Shown here: one piece after another, positions 5,893 to 14,025 of the stretch | How positions within the stretch are numbered: the stretch's first letter is position 1 | How the letters are laid out: every line of letters starts with the position of its first letter | Source: Gemmatimonadota bacterium | GTDB taxonomy: Bacteria; Gemmatimonadota; Gemmatimonadetes; Gemmatimonadales; Gemmatimonadaceae | Direction: 5' to 3' | DNA: 42,803 bases | NCBI GenBank assembly: GCA_031127085.1 | Contig: JARIEY010000006.1 | Span: forward strand, 1-42,803 | The notes under the pieces: generated by a model | What the model was told of the DNA's origin: nothing | The model's input: only the letters and a program-made list of their open reading frames with translations | The model's database searches: none | Made by a program: the position numbers and the translations under genes

Positions 5893-7637
5893 GCACCGCT
5901 GCTCCCGCATTTCCGCATCGCATCTGCCCGGCGACGGGGCGCGTCGTGGCTGCGGCCGCCGAGCCGCTGATCAAGGTGAACGCCGTCGTGGCGGTGGTGA
6001 GTCTGCTCATCGGCGCCGTGGCCGCCTTGCTGCTGGTGCTGACGCGCTGGCAGGCGGTGCATTTGCTGCCCGCGGTGTGGTACTACCGCATCCTCGGCGT
6101 GCACGGCATGAACATGCTGATCTTCTTCATTATCTACTTCGAAATGGCGGTGCTGTGGTTTGCAGGAACCATCCTGCTGAACGCGCGTCCCGCAAATCCG
6201 AAGCTGGGGTGGTTCAGTTTTGGGTTGATGCTGGCCGGCACGGTACTGGTGGAATGGGCACAGTGGAGTGGCAAGGCAGACGTGTTGTTCACGTCGTATC
6301 CGCCGCTGCAGGCGCATCCGTTGTTCTATCTGGGCATCATCCTGTTTGCCGTGGGCGCGCTGACGGTGACGGGGTTGTTCTTTGCCACGCTCGTGATTGC
6401 CAAGCGAGAGCAGCGGTATGAAGGGTCGGTGCCGCTCGTGGTGTATGGTGCGGTCACGGCCGCCATCATTGCCGTAATCACGCTGCTGCACGGTGCGATC
6501 ATCTACATTCCGACGTTCCTGTGGAGCATCGGGCTGATCAAGAGTATTGATCCGCAGATCTACCGTATGATCTGGTGGGCGCTGGGGCACTCGTCACAGC
6601 AGATCAACGTGGCGGCGATGGTGGCGGTGTGGTACATGCTCAGCGCGCTGACGATCGGCGGCGTCGTGCTCAATGAGAAAGTGAGCCGTTCGGCGTTCGT
6701 GCTTTACGTGCTGTTCATCTCCATGGCGTCAGCGCACCACCTGCTGGTGGATCCAGGTTTCGGGCCCGCGTGGAAGATTGTGAACACGTCGTACTTCATG
6801 TACATGGCCGTGCTCGCCTCGATGATCCATGGCTTCACGGTGCCGGCGGGGATGGAATTGGGCATGCGTCTGCGCGGCTACACCGACGGTCTGTTTGGCT
6901 GGTTGCGTCGTGCGCCGTGGGGCGATCCCGGGTTCAGCGCGCTGGTATTCAGCGTGGTGGTGTTCGGGTTTGTCGGCGGCATCACCGGCGTGACGATCGG
7001 CACAGAACAGATCAATATCATTGCCCACAACACGATGCGCATTCCGGGGCACTTTCATGCCACGGTGGTGAGCGGCACGGCGATGGCCTTCATGGGCGCG
7101 ACGTACTACCTGCTGCCGCTCGTGTTTCAGCGGAAAGTGGCGTTCTGGGGACTTGCTAAGGCGCAGCCGTACATGTTCGCCATCGGCATGTTGCTGCTTT
7201 CGATGGGCATGACGTTTGCCGGGAGCTTTGGCGTTCCGAGGCGCCACTGGGACATCTCGTTCTCGCAGGCGCTGTTTGACGTGCAGTTCAATCCGGCGGT
7301 AGACATCACGCTGGCGGTGATGGGTATCGGCGGCATTCTGGCCGTGACCGGAGCGCTGAGCTTCATTGCCATTGCGGTCAAGTCGGTCTTCTTTGGCGAG
7401 AAGATTACGACCTGGGAGACGGGGAAGGCGATCGTCGGCATTCCGCAGGGACTGACGAACCCGCCGGTGCACGTGGCGCACGTCGACCAGTTGAACGACG
7501 AACTGCATGCCGAATCGCGCGGCATCGCCGGCGCAACGCCGGGGACGCTCGTGCTGGTGGCGGTGTTCCTGCTGGCGTTCGTGGTCTACTACTTCACCAA
7601 CTGGAAGCTTCTCTCATTCCTGTGGAAGGTGGGGTAA
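5889..7637 (+). CDS. Heme-copper enzyme subunit I lacking the active-site Tyr; predicted NO reductase (eNOR-like)
   Basis: 582 aa, about 14 hydrophobic segments, GTG start overlapping the stop of subunit II. Low-spin heme ligands are H72 (LGVHGMNM) and H390. The high-spin heme ligand is H388 (PGHFHATVV). CuB ligands are H234 (WWALGHSSQQ) and H283/H284 (SAHHLLVDPG). In oxygen reductases of the A and B families the motif is GHPEVY-like, with Tyr four residues after the CuB His and covalently joined to it. Here that position is Gln (Q238). No Tyr is seen at the alternative C-family site, but I cannot model this. Loss of the cofactor is a hallmark of NO reductases, and eNOR, sNOR, gNOR and nNOR are described NO-reducing families of this superfamily. 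TVPAGMELGMRLRG resembles B-type enzymes. The catalytic role is strong inference; the Tyr absence is directly seen. Confidence 0.85.
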   Translation: MSTAAPAFPHRICPATGRVVAAAAEPLIKVNAVVAVVSLLIGAVAALLLVLTRWQAVHLLPAVWYYRILGVHGMNMLIFFIIYFEMAVLWFAGTILLNARPANPKLGWFSFGLMLAGTVLVEWAQWSGKADVLFTSYPPLQAHPLFYLGIILFAVGALTVTGLFFATLVIAKREQRYEGSVPLVVYGAVTAAIIAVITLLHGAIIYIPTFLWSIGLIKSIDPQIYRMIWWALGHSSQQINVAAMVAVWYMLSALTIGGVVLNEKVSRSAFVLYVLFISMASAHHLLVDPGFGPAWKIVNTSYFMYMAVLASMIHGFTVPAGMELGMRLRGYTDGLFGWLRRAPWGDPGFSALVFSVVVFGFVGGITGVTIGTEQINIIAHNTMRIPGHFHATVVSGTAMAFMGATYYLLPLVFQRKVAFWGLAKAQPYMFAIGMLLLSMGMTFAGSFGVPRRHWDISFSQALFDVQFNPAVDITLAVMGIGGILAVTGALSFIAIAVKSVFFGEKITTWETGKAIVGIPQGLTNPPVHVAHVDQLNDELHAESRGIAGATPGTLVLVAVFLLAFVVYYFTNWKLLSFLWKVG

Positions 7638-7640
7638 GTC

Positions 7641-8534
7641 GTGGCCGACGTGCGAACGCGGGGCGGCGTGGCGCTGGCCGCCCTCGGGATGATTCTCGCC
7701 ATCACGGGTGCGTGGTGGGCGTTCGCGCTGTGGCCGGTGCCGACTGACGTGCCGGAGTGGGTGCTGCGCACACGCGCGGCCTGCTTTGGCACGACGGCTA
7801 CCGGGCTACCGCATGCCGGTGGATGGATACTGCTCGTTGGCGAGCCGATTGGAATGATCGGTGTGTTGGTGACGGTTTGGGGCGAGGCGCTGGCACGCGA
7901 TCTCCGTCGACTGCGGGAGACGTTCTCGGGTCAGGTGACGATCGTCGCAGCGCTGGTGCTCTTCGCGTACGGTGCATCCGCGGCGGCGCAGCGCGTTCGT
8001 TCGGCGCGAGGCGTCGCCAACGCCGCGCTGTTCACGCCAGCGCCGTTTTTCGACCCCGTGGAGACGGCGCGCTACTCTGAGCCGGCCCCGCCGCTGGGTT
8101 TGGTGGATCAGCACGGAGCGGCGTTCTCGCTGGACGATGTGCGGGGCCGGCGCGTGATTGTGACGTTCGCCTTCGCGCACTGTCAAACGATTTGCCCGAC
8201 CATTGTGAAGGACCTGAAGGCGGCTCGCCGTGCGGCTCACGCGGAGGATGCGGCGTTAGTGGTTGTGACGCTCGATCCGTGGCGTGACACGCCGAGTCGG
8301 TTGCCAGCGATTGCGGGGCAGTGGCAACTCGGTCCGGACGACCGCGTGCTCAGCGGCCCCGTGGCGGATGTGCTGCGGGTGCTTGCCGCATGGGAGGTGG
8401 CGCATTCACGCGACGAGCGTACTGGCGATGTCACGCATGCATCGGCGACGGTGCTGGTTGGACGCGACGGTCGGGTGAGGTATCGGATGTCCGGGGACTG
8501 GCAGCGGACGGTGGCGCTGCTGCAAACGATGTGA
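7641..8534 (+). CDS. SCO1/SenC copper chaperone with N-terminal three-helix membrane domain
   Basis: 297 aa, GTG start 3 nt after the subunit I stop. The C-terminal thioredoxin-fold domain (about 145-297) has the SCO copper site: C181 and C185 in HCQTICP, and H266 in DVTHASATVL. Such proteins load the CuA centre of subunit II, which fits this operon. The N-terminal 120 residues are unusual: three hydrophobic segments (about 10-32, 60-82, 98-116) and the motif CFGTTATGLPHAGGW, instead of the single anchor helix of ordinary SCO proteins. The role of this domain is unknown; it may dock to the enzyme during assembly. Confidence 0.9.
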   Translation: MADVRTRGGVALAALGMILAITGAWWAFALWPVPTDVPEWVLRTRAACFGTTATGLPHAGGWILLVGEPIGMIGVLVTVWGEALARDLRRLRETFSGQVTIVAALVLFAYGASAAAQRVRSARGVANAALFTPAPFFDPVETARYSEPAPPLGLVDQHGAAFSLDDVRGRRVIVTFAFAHCQTICPTIVKDLKAARRAAHAEDAALVVVTLDPWRDTPSRLPAIAGQWQLGPDDRVLSGPVADVLRVLAAWEVAHSRDERTGDVTHASATVLVGRDGRVRYRMSGDWQRTVALLQTM

Positions 8535-8548
8535 CGATTGGGGGAGCC

Positions 8549-9040
8549 ATGACGGTGCGCAGAACATGGGTTCGGGACGGCGTGGTTGTTGGGCTCATCG
8601 CGTATGCCGCGGTGGCCATCTTCTACAGCGCCTTTGATGTGCTGGCGAGCCGTGGGACACTCTTCACCGTCAACCTGCTGGGGCAGGGGCTGTTCAACGG
8701 GCTGCGCGACCCGTCGGTGCTGCTCTTCCCGGTGCCGGTGGATTTCACCGTGGTGTTTTGGTACAATGCAGTGCACCTGGTGGTATCACTGGCGATTGGT
8801 CTGTTTGTGCTGTGGCTCGTGGAACGCGCGGAGCAGTTTCCAGCGCGTGCTGGCCTGATTGCGGGACTGCTGGTGACTGGCTTTGCGATCACGGTGGCGG
8901 TGGTGGCACGCCTCACCGAGCCCATGCGCACATTGCTGCCGTGGTGGAGCATTGTGTTGGCCAACGGTGCGGCTACGGCGTGCGCCGCGGTGTACGTGTT
9001 GCGTCGTCGGCCGGGGCTGTGGAGAACGATGTTCGGCTAA
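8549..9040 (+). CDS. Integral membrane protein, last gene of the heme-copper operon
   Basis: 163 aa from the ATG at 8549, preceded by GGGGAG; the ORF-track version starts inside the SCO gene and is too long. Four hydrophobic segments are visible (about 12-32, 62-88, 95-120, 128-150). No metal or heme motif is obvious, although a His lies in the second helix. No family is recognised. It follows SCO by 14 nt and ends the operon, facing the DASS transporter gene. Possibly an accessory or assembly protein for the enzyme; function not assigned. Confidence 0.8.
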   Translation: MTVRRTWVRDGVVVGLIAYAAVAIFYSAFDVLASRGTLFTVNLLGQGLFNGLRDPSVLLFPVPVDFTVVFWYNAVHLVVSLAIGLFVLWLVERAEQFPARAGLIAGLLVTGFAITVAVVARLTEPMRTLLPWWSIVLANGAATACAAVYVLRRRPGLWRTMFG

Positions 9041-9122
9041 CGGGCGCCGCGTGCCGAACGTACGGTCTGTGAGTTCGGCAATGGCTCAGCGACGATCGCC
9101 TCGCTTTAGGCCTGCGCACCCA

Positions 9123-10538
9123 TCACCACCAACCCAGCAGTTTCCACCACGCGAGCCCAACCGTTCCGAACACGAGCACGGAGACGCACGAGATGATCAG
9201 TCCGTGCAGCCACCACTCGCGCTGCGAGATGTAGCGCGATCCGAAATAAATGGGTGCTGGGGTGGTGCCGTAGTGGGTGAGTCCGGCGCTGAGATTGGAC
9301 GCGTAAGCCAGGAGCGCCACGGCGACCATCGCAGGGGCACCGGCCGCCATGACCACGACCACGAAGGGCGTGAACATCGCGGTTGCGTGCGCGGTGATGC
9401 TGGCAAAGCCGTAGTGTGCATAGAAGTAGATGAGCACAAGGACGCCGAGCGCAGCGCCCCATGCCCAGTCCATGGTCATCGACGCGGCATACTCGGCAAA
9501 CTTGCGCGTGATGCCCGTCTCGCCAAGCGCTTCGGCCATGCGCACGAGTCCGCCGTACCAAATGAAGACGTCCCACGCGGCGCGCTCGCCCACGATGTCT
9601 TCCCACGTCAGCACATTCGTGAGAAAGAGTGTGGAGATGCCGAGCAGCGCGACTACGGCGTAGTTGACGTGGTGAAGCGCCGTGGTCATCCATAGGCCGG
9701 CGACCAGCGCAAAGACCGCAAGCATCAGTCTCTCCTCGCGCCGCATTGGGCCCATGCGAGCGAGTTCCTCGCGCGCAAGCTGCGCGGCGCCCGGCGTGTG
9801 CTTGACGTCTGGAGGAAAGATGCGGTACAGCACCAGCGGCATGAGCACGAGCATCACCACGCCGGGGACGACTGCGCCGAGGATCCATGTGCCGTAGGAG
9901 AAATCGACCTTGGCGACATCAAGGGCGAATTTCGCGATCAGCGCGTTCGATGCCTGTCCGGTCCACCACATGGAGCAGGCGATGACATCGCCCTGATAGA
10001 TGGCGAAGAGGAGAAATGCGCCGAGTCGTCGCGCGGTTTCGCCGGGGCGCGAGTCGTAGGCCTCGGCGAGCGATGTGGCCACCGGGTAGACGATGCCACC
10101 GGCGCGCGCGCCGTTGCTGGGCACGAATGCGGCGAGTAGCGTGTCAGTGGAGATGAGCGCGTACGCCAGGCCGAGTGACGAGTGACCGATCGCGCGGATG
10201 AACAGGTAGGCAATGCGGCGACCGAGTCCTGTCTTGAGAACGCCGCGCGACATGAAGAAGGCGCAGAGCACCAGCCAGACGATAGGATCGGCGTAGCCAC
10301 CAAGCGCGTCCCTGGGCGCAAGGACGTTGAAGAGCGCGAGTGCGGCCACGCCGAGAAAGACCACCGCGGCAGCCGGGACTGGCCGCGCGATGGACCCGAC
10401 GATCGTCGCGGTGAAAATGGCGAGCAGGTGCCAGGACTGCGGTGTGATGCCGTCGGGCCGCGGCGCTGCCAGAATAAGCAGCGCGCTGCAGAGCACGGCC
10501 GCCCATCGCCACGCCGCATGGTGATCAGCGTGGCTCAT
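9123..10538 (-). CDS. DASS/SLC13 family anion (di-/tricarboxylate) transporter
   Basis: 471 aa, 11-12 hydrophobic segments. The protein shows two halves with the SNA-type substrate and sodium-binding signatures of the family: TDTLLAAFVPSNGARAGG and QASNALIAK in the first half, and NLSAGLTHYGTTPAPI in the second. It resembles the CitT / 2-oxoglutarate-malate translocator branch, which moves dicarboxylates, citrate or tartrate, often by exchange. Substrate cannot be read from sequence. Its start lies 10 nt after the stop of the upstream BNR propeller gene, so the two are probably co-transcribed; a functional link between them is not obvious. Confidence 0.92.
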   Translation of the reverse strand: MSHADHHAAWRWAAVLCSALLILAAPRPDGITPQSWHLLAIFTATIVGSIARPVPAAAVVFLGVAALALFNVLAPRDALGGYADPIVWLVLCAFFMSRGVLKTGLGRRIAYLFIRAIGHSSLGLAYALISTDTLLAAFVPSNGARAGGIVYPVATSLAEAYDSRPGETARRLGAFLLFAIYQGDVIACSMWWTGQASNALIAKFALDVAKVDFSYGTWILGAVVPGVVMLVLMPLVLYRIFPPDVKHTPGAAQLAREELARMGPMRREERLMLAVFALVAGLWMTTALHHVNYAVVALLGISTLFLTNVLTWEDIVGERAAWDVFIWYGGLVRMAEALGETGITRKFAEYAASMTMDWAWGAALGVLVLIYFYAHYGFASITAHATAMFTPFVVVVMAAGAPAMVAVALLAYASNLSAGLTHYGTTPAPIYFGSRYISQREWWLHGLIISCVSVLVFGTVGLAWWKLLGWW

Positions 10539-10548
10539 CAGGTCTGCC

Positions 10549-13500
10549 TCACGGGACGAGCTTTACGCGCGCGAAGTTGGGGCCGAGCAGGGCGCGTGCC
10601 TTGGCCATGGTGACGTCGAGTTCCTTGCGCAGTGTCGTGTAGCGCGTGGCGGCATCACGGCCGACCTTCTGGTCGCCCATCATGTTCATGCTGTAGAGGT
10701 ACTGGACCTGCGACTGCAGTTCGGGTTTGCTGTAGCGCACGGGGGGCATGACGACGGTCGCGCGGATCTCTTCCACCCCCTTGGCCGTATCGGCGGCGGT
10801 GGCGCCGGCGAGGCGCTTGCGTTGCTCGTCGAGTGCGGCGACGAGGCGGTTCACTTCGCTGACGAGGTCGCGGAGCTTGACGTTGTGGTCGTACTGCGCC
10901 TGCAGGTCGGCAACGGTGATGCCGTCGCGCGCCGAGCGCGGATCGATCTTGACGGTGAGCGGCTTGGTGAGCGCCGCGCCTGCGGTGAGGCGCACCTGAT
11001 AGGTGCCAGGAACGACCGTGGGGCCTCCGCCGGAGCGACCGCCCGGCACGCCGCCGATGGCGGCCTGCGGGGTCCACGGACCGGTGGTGGTGAAGTCCCA
11101 GCTGAAGCGGTTCATTCCCGCGTTCTTGGTGAGGCGGGCGGCAGCGCCGCCGCGTCCGCCACGTCCCATCGCCGGTGCGTCAGCGCCTTCGCTGGTGAAC
11201 GAGCGCAGCACGTTGTTCTTGGCGTCGAGGATGTCGAGCGTGACGGCGCCGGTGTACGAGGCCGGCAGGTAATAGTCGATCATCGCGCCTGCGGGGGGAT
11301 ACTGCGGATCGGCGGAGGCATCGCGCGTGGATTCGACGCCGCCGAACGTGCCGGCATAGCGCGCGCGGATGGCGGCGCGCGGTGCAAAAAGCGCCGGGGA
11401 AGCAACCGTGCCGGCCGCGAGCTGGTGCAGCGCGGTGAGGTTGTCGAGGATCCAGAACGAACGTCCCTGCGTGGAGAGGACGAGATCGTTCTGGTGCACC
11501 TTGAGGTCGGTAATGGGGGTGTGCGGGAGGTTCTGTTGGAACGATTTCCAGGTGGCGCCGTTGTCGAACGAGATGTGCATCCCGAACTCGGTGCCGGCGT
11601 AGAGCAGGCCCTCGCGCATGGGGTCTTCGCGCACCACACGCGTGGGCTCGTTGGCGGCGATGCCGTTGTTGCCGCTGGTCAGCAGGGTCCAGGTGGCGCC
11701 GTAATCGTCGGTGCGCCAGAGGTACGGCTTGAAGTCGCCGAGCAGGTAGCAGTAGACCGCGTAGTAGGCGGAGCCGCGACGGTGGGGCGAGGGGTCGATG
11801 TTCTGCACGCGGCAGCCGGCGGGCTGCCCCTTGGGCGTGATGTTCTTCCAGCTCTTGCCGTCATCGCGCGTGATGAAGAACGGGCCGTCGTTGGCGCCGG
11901 TCCAGATGACGCCCTTCTCCAGCGCCGATTCCCGAATGGCGTAGACCGTGGAGTACATCTCTTCGCCCGTGCCGTCGACGGTGATGGGCTCGCCGCTGTA
12001 GTGGCCGCGCCGTTCCACCGGATTGGCCGTGAGGTCAGGGGAGATGGTTTCCCAGGTGACGCCCTCGTCGCGCGTGCGGTGCACGTGCTGCGAGCCGTAG
12101 TAGAGCACGCGCGCATCGTGCGGTGAGAACTCCATCGGCGAGACCCGCTGGAAGCGGAAGATGAGATCCTTGGAGGCGTTGCCGTAGAGCGACTGGGCGC
12201 CCACCCAGTACTGCTTCTCACTGCCGCTGCTCAGGCGCAGGCGCGAGAACTGGCCCTTGCACGAGCCGTAGACCGTGTCGGGGTTGGTGGCGTGCGGGAA
12301 GATGGGGCCAGTTTCACACCCCGGTCCGCTGCGCCACTCCTGCATTGGCGAGTCGGGGCGCCCTGACGAAAGCGGGAGCGACGGGACGATGAGCGTGGTG
12401 TTGTCCTGCTGCGCACCGTACAGGCGATATGGGAACTGGTTGTCGACGTAGACTTGATAGATCTCGGACGTGGGCTGGTTGTAGAGCGTGGACCAGCTGC
12501 GCCCCGCGTTGAGCGTGACCGTGGCGCCACCGTCGTTGGACTGCACCATGATCTGGGGATTGTTGGGATTCACCCAGAGGTCGTGGTTGTCGCCGTGCGG
12601 CGTGGACATGGTACGCCACGTCTTGCCGCCGTCGGTGGTGAGGTGGAACCCTTCGGCGCCGATCCAGACCGTGTTGGCGTCCTTGGGATGCGCCGTGATG
12701 TTGGTGTAGTAGAACGGGCGCGTGATGAGTTGGCCGTAGTCGGAGGCCAAGGTGAACGACTCGCCGGCATCGGTGGAGCGATAGAGCCCGTTGCCCGGCT
12801 TGGCTTCCATCAGGACCCAGACGACGTTGGGATCGGCGGCGGTGACGGCGACGTTGCTCTTACCGACCAACTGGTTGGGCAGGCCGCCACCGAGCTTCTT
12901 CCACGTGGCGCCGCCGTCGGTGGACTTGTAGACGCCACCCTCGCGCGCGCCGGAGATGATAGTCCAGGGTTTGCGCTCACCGCGCCACATCGACGCATAC
13001 AGCGTGTTCGGATTGCCGGGCTGGAACTCGACGTCCACGGCACCCGTGGAGTCGGAGACATACAGCACGCGCTCCCAGGTCTTGCCGCCATCCGTGGTGC
13101 GGTAGAGGCCGCGCTCGTTGGTGGGCTTGAACGGGTTGCCGATGGCGGCGACGAAGGCGATGTCTGGGTTGGCGGGGTGCACCCGAATGCCGCCGATATT
13201 TCCGACCTCTTTCAGGCCGATGTGTGCCCACGTGCGCCCCGCGTCTGCAGACTTGTAGACGCCATTGCCGATGGAGACGTTGGAGCGGAGGCCGTCGGAG
13301 CCGGTGCCGACATAGATGATGTCGGGGTTGCTCAGCGAGACTTCGACGGCGCCCATCGAGCCAACGGCGAAGAAGCGGTCGGAGATGTTGATCCAGGCCT
13401 GGCCCGCGTCGGTGGTGCGCCAGATGCCGCCGCCGGTGGAGCCCATATAGAACGTGTGCGGCTGGCTTGGCACGCCGGTGACGGTGGTCACGCGGCCGCC

Positions 13501-13647
13501 ACGGGCGGGGCCGACGTTTCGGTAACGCAGATGCTGGAAGAGGGCCGCGTCCCCGGGGGTGGGCATGGGCTTGGGCTTGGCGGTCGGGGCCTGCGCCGAG
13601 AGGGGGAGGGCGGCGAGCAGGGCGACGAGGACGGCAGAGATGCGCAT
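10549..13647 (-). CDS. Exported sortilin/VPS10-type BNR propeller protein
   Basis: 1032 aa from the ATG at 13647, which opens a clean signal peptide (MRISAVLVALLAALPLSAQA); the ORF-track start at 13704 adds 19 polar residues in front of it. The first 750 or so residues contain many BNR/Asp-box repeats of the form S/T-x-D-x-G-x-T-W, typical of ten-bladed sortilin-like propellers. A beta-sandwich segment follows (near 790-930), then a helical C-terminal stretch with heptad-like Leu/Arg spacing (about 930-1015). The architecture is shared with the protein at 37463-40639. Such proteins are often annotated as glycosyl hydrolases, but no catalytic residues are identifiable; binding of extracellular polymers or peptides is equally possible. 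It leads an operon with the DASS transporter. Confidence 0.9.
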   Translation of the reverse strand: MRISAVLVALLAALPLSAQAPTAKPKPMPTPGDAALFQHLRYRNVGPARGGRVTTVTGVPSQPHTFYMGSTGGGIWRTTDAGQAWINISDRFFAVGSMGAVEVSLSNPDIIYVGTGSDGLRSNVSIGNGVYKSADAGRTWAHIGLKEVGNIGGIRVHPANPDIAFVAAIGNPFKPTNERGLYRTTDGGKTWERVLYVSDSTGAVDVEFQPGNPNTLYASMWRGERKPWTIISGAREGGVYKSTDGGATWKKLGGGLPNQLVGKSNVAVTAADPNVVWVLMEAKPGNGLYRSTDAGESFTLASDYGQLITRPFYYTNITAHPKDANTVWIGAEGFHLTTDGGKTWRTMSTPHGDNHDLWVNPNNPQIMVQSNDGGATVTLNAGRSWSTLYNQPTSEIYQVYVDNQFPYRLYGAQQDNTTLIVPSLPLSSGRPDSPMQEWRSGPGCETGPIFPHATNPDTVYGSCKGQFSRLRLSSGSEKQYWVGAQSLYGNASKDLIFRFQRVSPMEFSPHDARVLYYGSQHVHRTRDEGVTWETISPDLTANPVERRGHYSGEPITVDGTGEEMYSTVYAIRESALEKGVIWTGANDGPFFITRDDGKSWKNITPKGQPAGCRVQNIDPSPHRRGSAYYAVYCYLLGDFKPYLWRTDDYGATWTLLTSGNNGIAANEPTRVVREDPMREGLLYAGTEFGMHISFDNGATWKSFQQNLPHTPITDLKVHQNDLVLSTQGRSFWILDNLTALHQLAAGTVASPALFAPRAAIRARYAGTFGGVESTRDASADPQYPPAGAMIDYYLPASYTGAVTLDILDAKNNVLRSFTSEGADAPAMGRGGRGGAAARLTKNAGMNRFSWDFTTTGPWTPQAAIGGVPGGRSGGGPTVVPGTYQVRLTAGAALTKPLTVKIDPRSARDGITVADLQAQYDHNVKLRDLVSEVNRLVAALDEQRKRLAGATAADTAKGVEEIRATVVMPPVRYSKPELQSQVQYLYSMNMMGDQKVGRDAATRYTTLRKELDVTMAKARALLGPNFARVKLVP

Positions 13648-13710
13648 CGGGGCTCCGGTGGGGCGGGTCTGACCGGTTACGCGGTCGGAGGCAAAGATGC
13701 TCACATCCGT

Positions 13711-13780
13711 GGGAAGGGGAAGGGAGCGGGGTGTGGGAAGGGGAAGGGAGCAGGGTGTGGGAAGGGGATGGGGAAGGGGG
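13711..13780 (+). repeat. G-rich 24-bp tandem repeat, about 2.9 copies
   Basis: Units GGGAAGGGGAAGGGAGCGGG+GTGT (13711-13734), a near-identical copy (13735-13758, one base changed) and a third diverged copy (13759-13780). The plus strand holds more than ten runs of three to five G, so G-quadruplex formation is possible. It lies between the divergent BNR gene and tRNA-Cys, in the leader or promoter of the BNR gene, whose transcript would carry the C-rich strand. Confidence 0.85.
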
Positions 13781-13789
13781 CGTAATTGG

Positions 13790-13819
13790 TTGAATTCGTG
13801 GGTTCGGGGGGGCTACCTT
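13790..13819 (+). promoter_or_regulatory. Possible sigma70 promoter of tRNA-Cys
   Basis: TTGAAT, an 18-bp spacer and TACCTT lie 12 bp before the mature tRNA 5' end. The hexamers are imperfect and the spacer is G-rich, so this is a weak prediction based mainly on position. Confidence 0.3.
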
Positions 13820-13831
13820 TCCTCGTACGAA

Positions 13832-13902
13832 GGCGCCGTAGCCAAGTGGTAAGGCAGGAGACTGCAAATCTCTCATCGTCGGTTCGATTCCGACCGGCGC
13901 CT
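13832..13902 (+). tRNA. tRNA-Cys (anticodon GCA)
   Basis: All arms are readable. Acceptor GGCGCCG/CGGCGCC; D arm GCC/GGC; anticodon stem GGAGA/TCTCT (one G-T pair) with loop CTGCAAA and anticodon GCA; T arm GTCGG-TTCGATT-CCGAC; discriminator T. The CCA end is not encoded. It is followed by the 11-nt repeat array and a hairpin. Confidence 0.96.
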
Positions 13903-13910
13903 CTGAAGGG

Positions 13911-13970
13911 CAGAGAAACAACAGAGAGACAACAGAGAGACAACAGAGAGACAACAGAGAAACAACAGAG
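13911..13970 (+). repeat. 11-nt tandem repeat CAGAGARACAA, about 5.5 copies
   Basis: Five exact-length units (CAGAGAAACAA, three of CAGAGAGACAA, CAGAGAAACAA) plus a half unit. The array begins 9 nt after the tRNA-Cys 3' end and its last half unit forms the left arm of the following hairpin. Related copies occur at 1640-1690 and 37351-37458. Confidence 0.95.
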
Positions 13971-14002
13971 CGCCTGGGGCTTGGATGCCTTGGGCGCTCT
14001 GT
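13965..14002. terminator. Hairpin between tRNA-Cys and the APC permease gene
   Basis: Stem ACAGAGCGCC / GGCGCTCTGT, 10 bp perfect, with an 18-nt loop. On the plus strand it is followed by CTTTCTTC; on the minus strand by TGTTTCTCTGTTG. It separates convergent transcription units and probably serves both, with modest U-tracts on either side. Confidence 0.6.
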
Positions 14003-14025
14003 CTTTCTTCCCAACGGGTGGGGAT

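Noticed and set aside
9030-9060. Inverted repeat GTTCGGC / GCCGAAC at the end of the last heme-copper operon gene as a terminator
   Set aside because: The stem includes the stop region of the gene, the loop is 15 nt and no T tract follows on either strand; evidence too weak to call.
10822-13785. Large plus-strand ORFs of 434 and 443 aa opposite the BNR protein
   Set aside because: High-GC codon bias on the true strand opens the antisense frame; the translations are Gly/Val/Arg/Asp-rich with no ribosome-binding site, while the minus frame has signal peptide and BNR repeats.
13911-13970. 11-nt repeats as a CRISPR array
   Set aside because: Units are contiguous with no spacers and far too short, and no cas genes are present.
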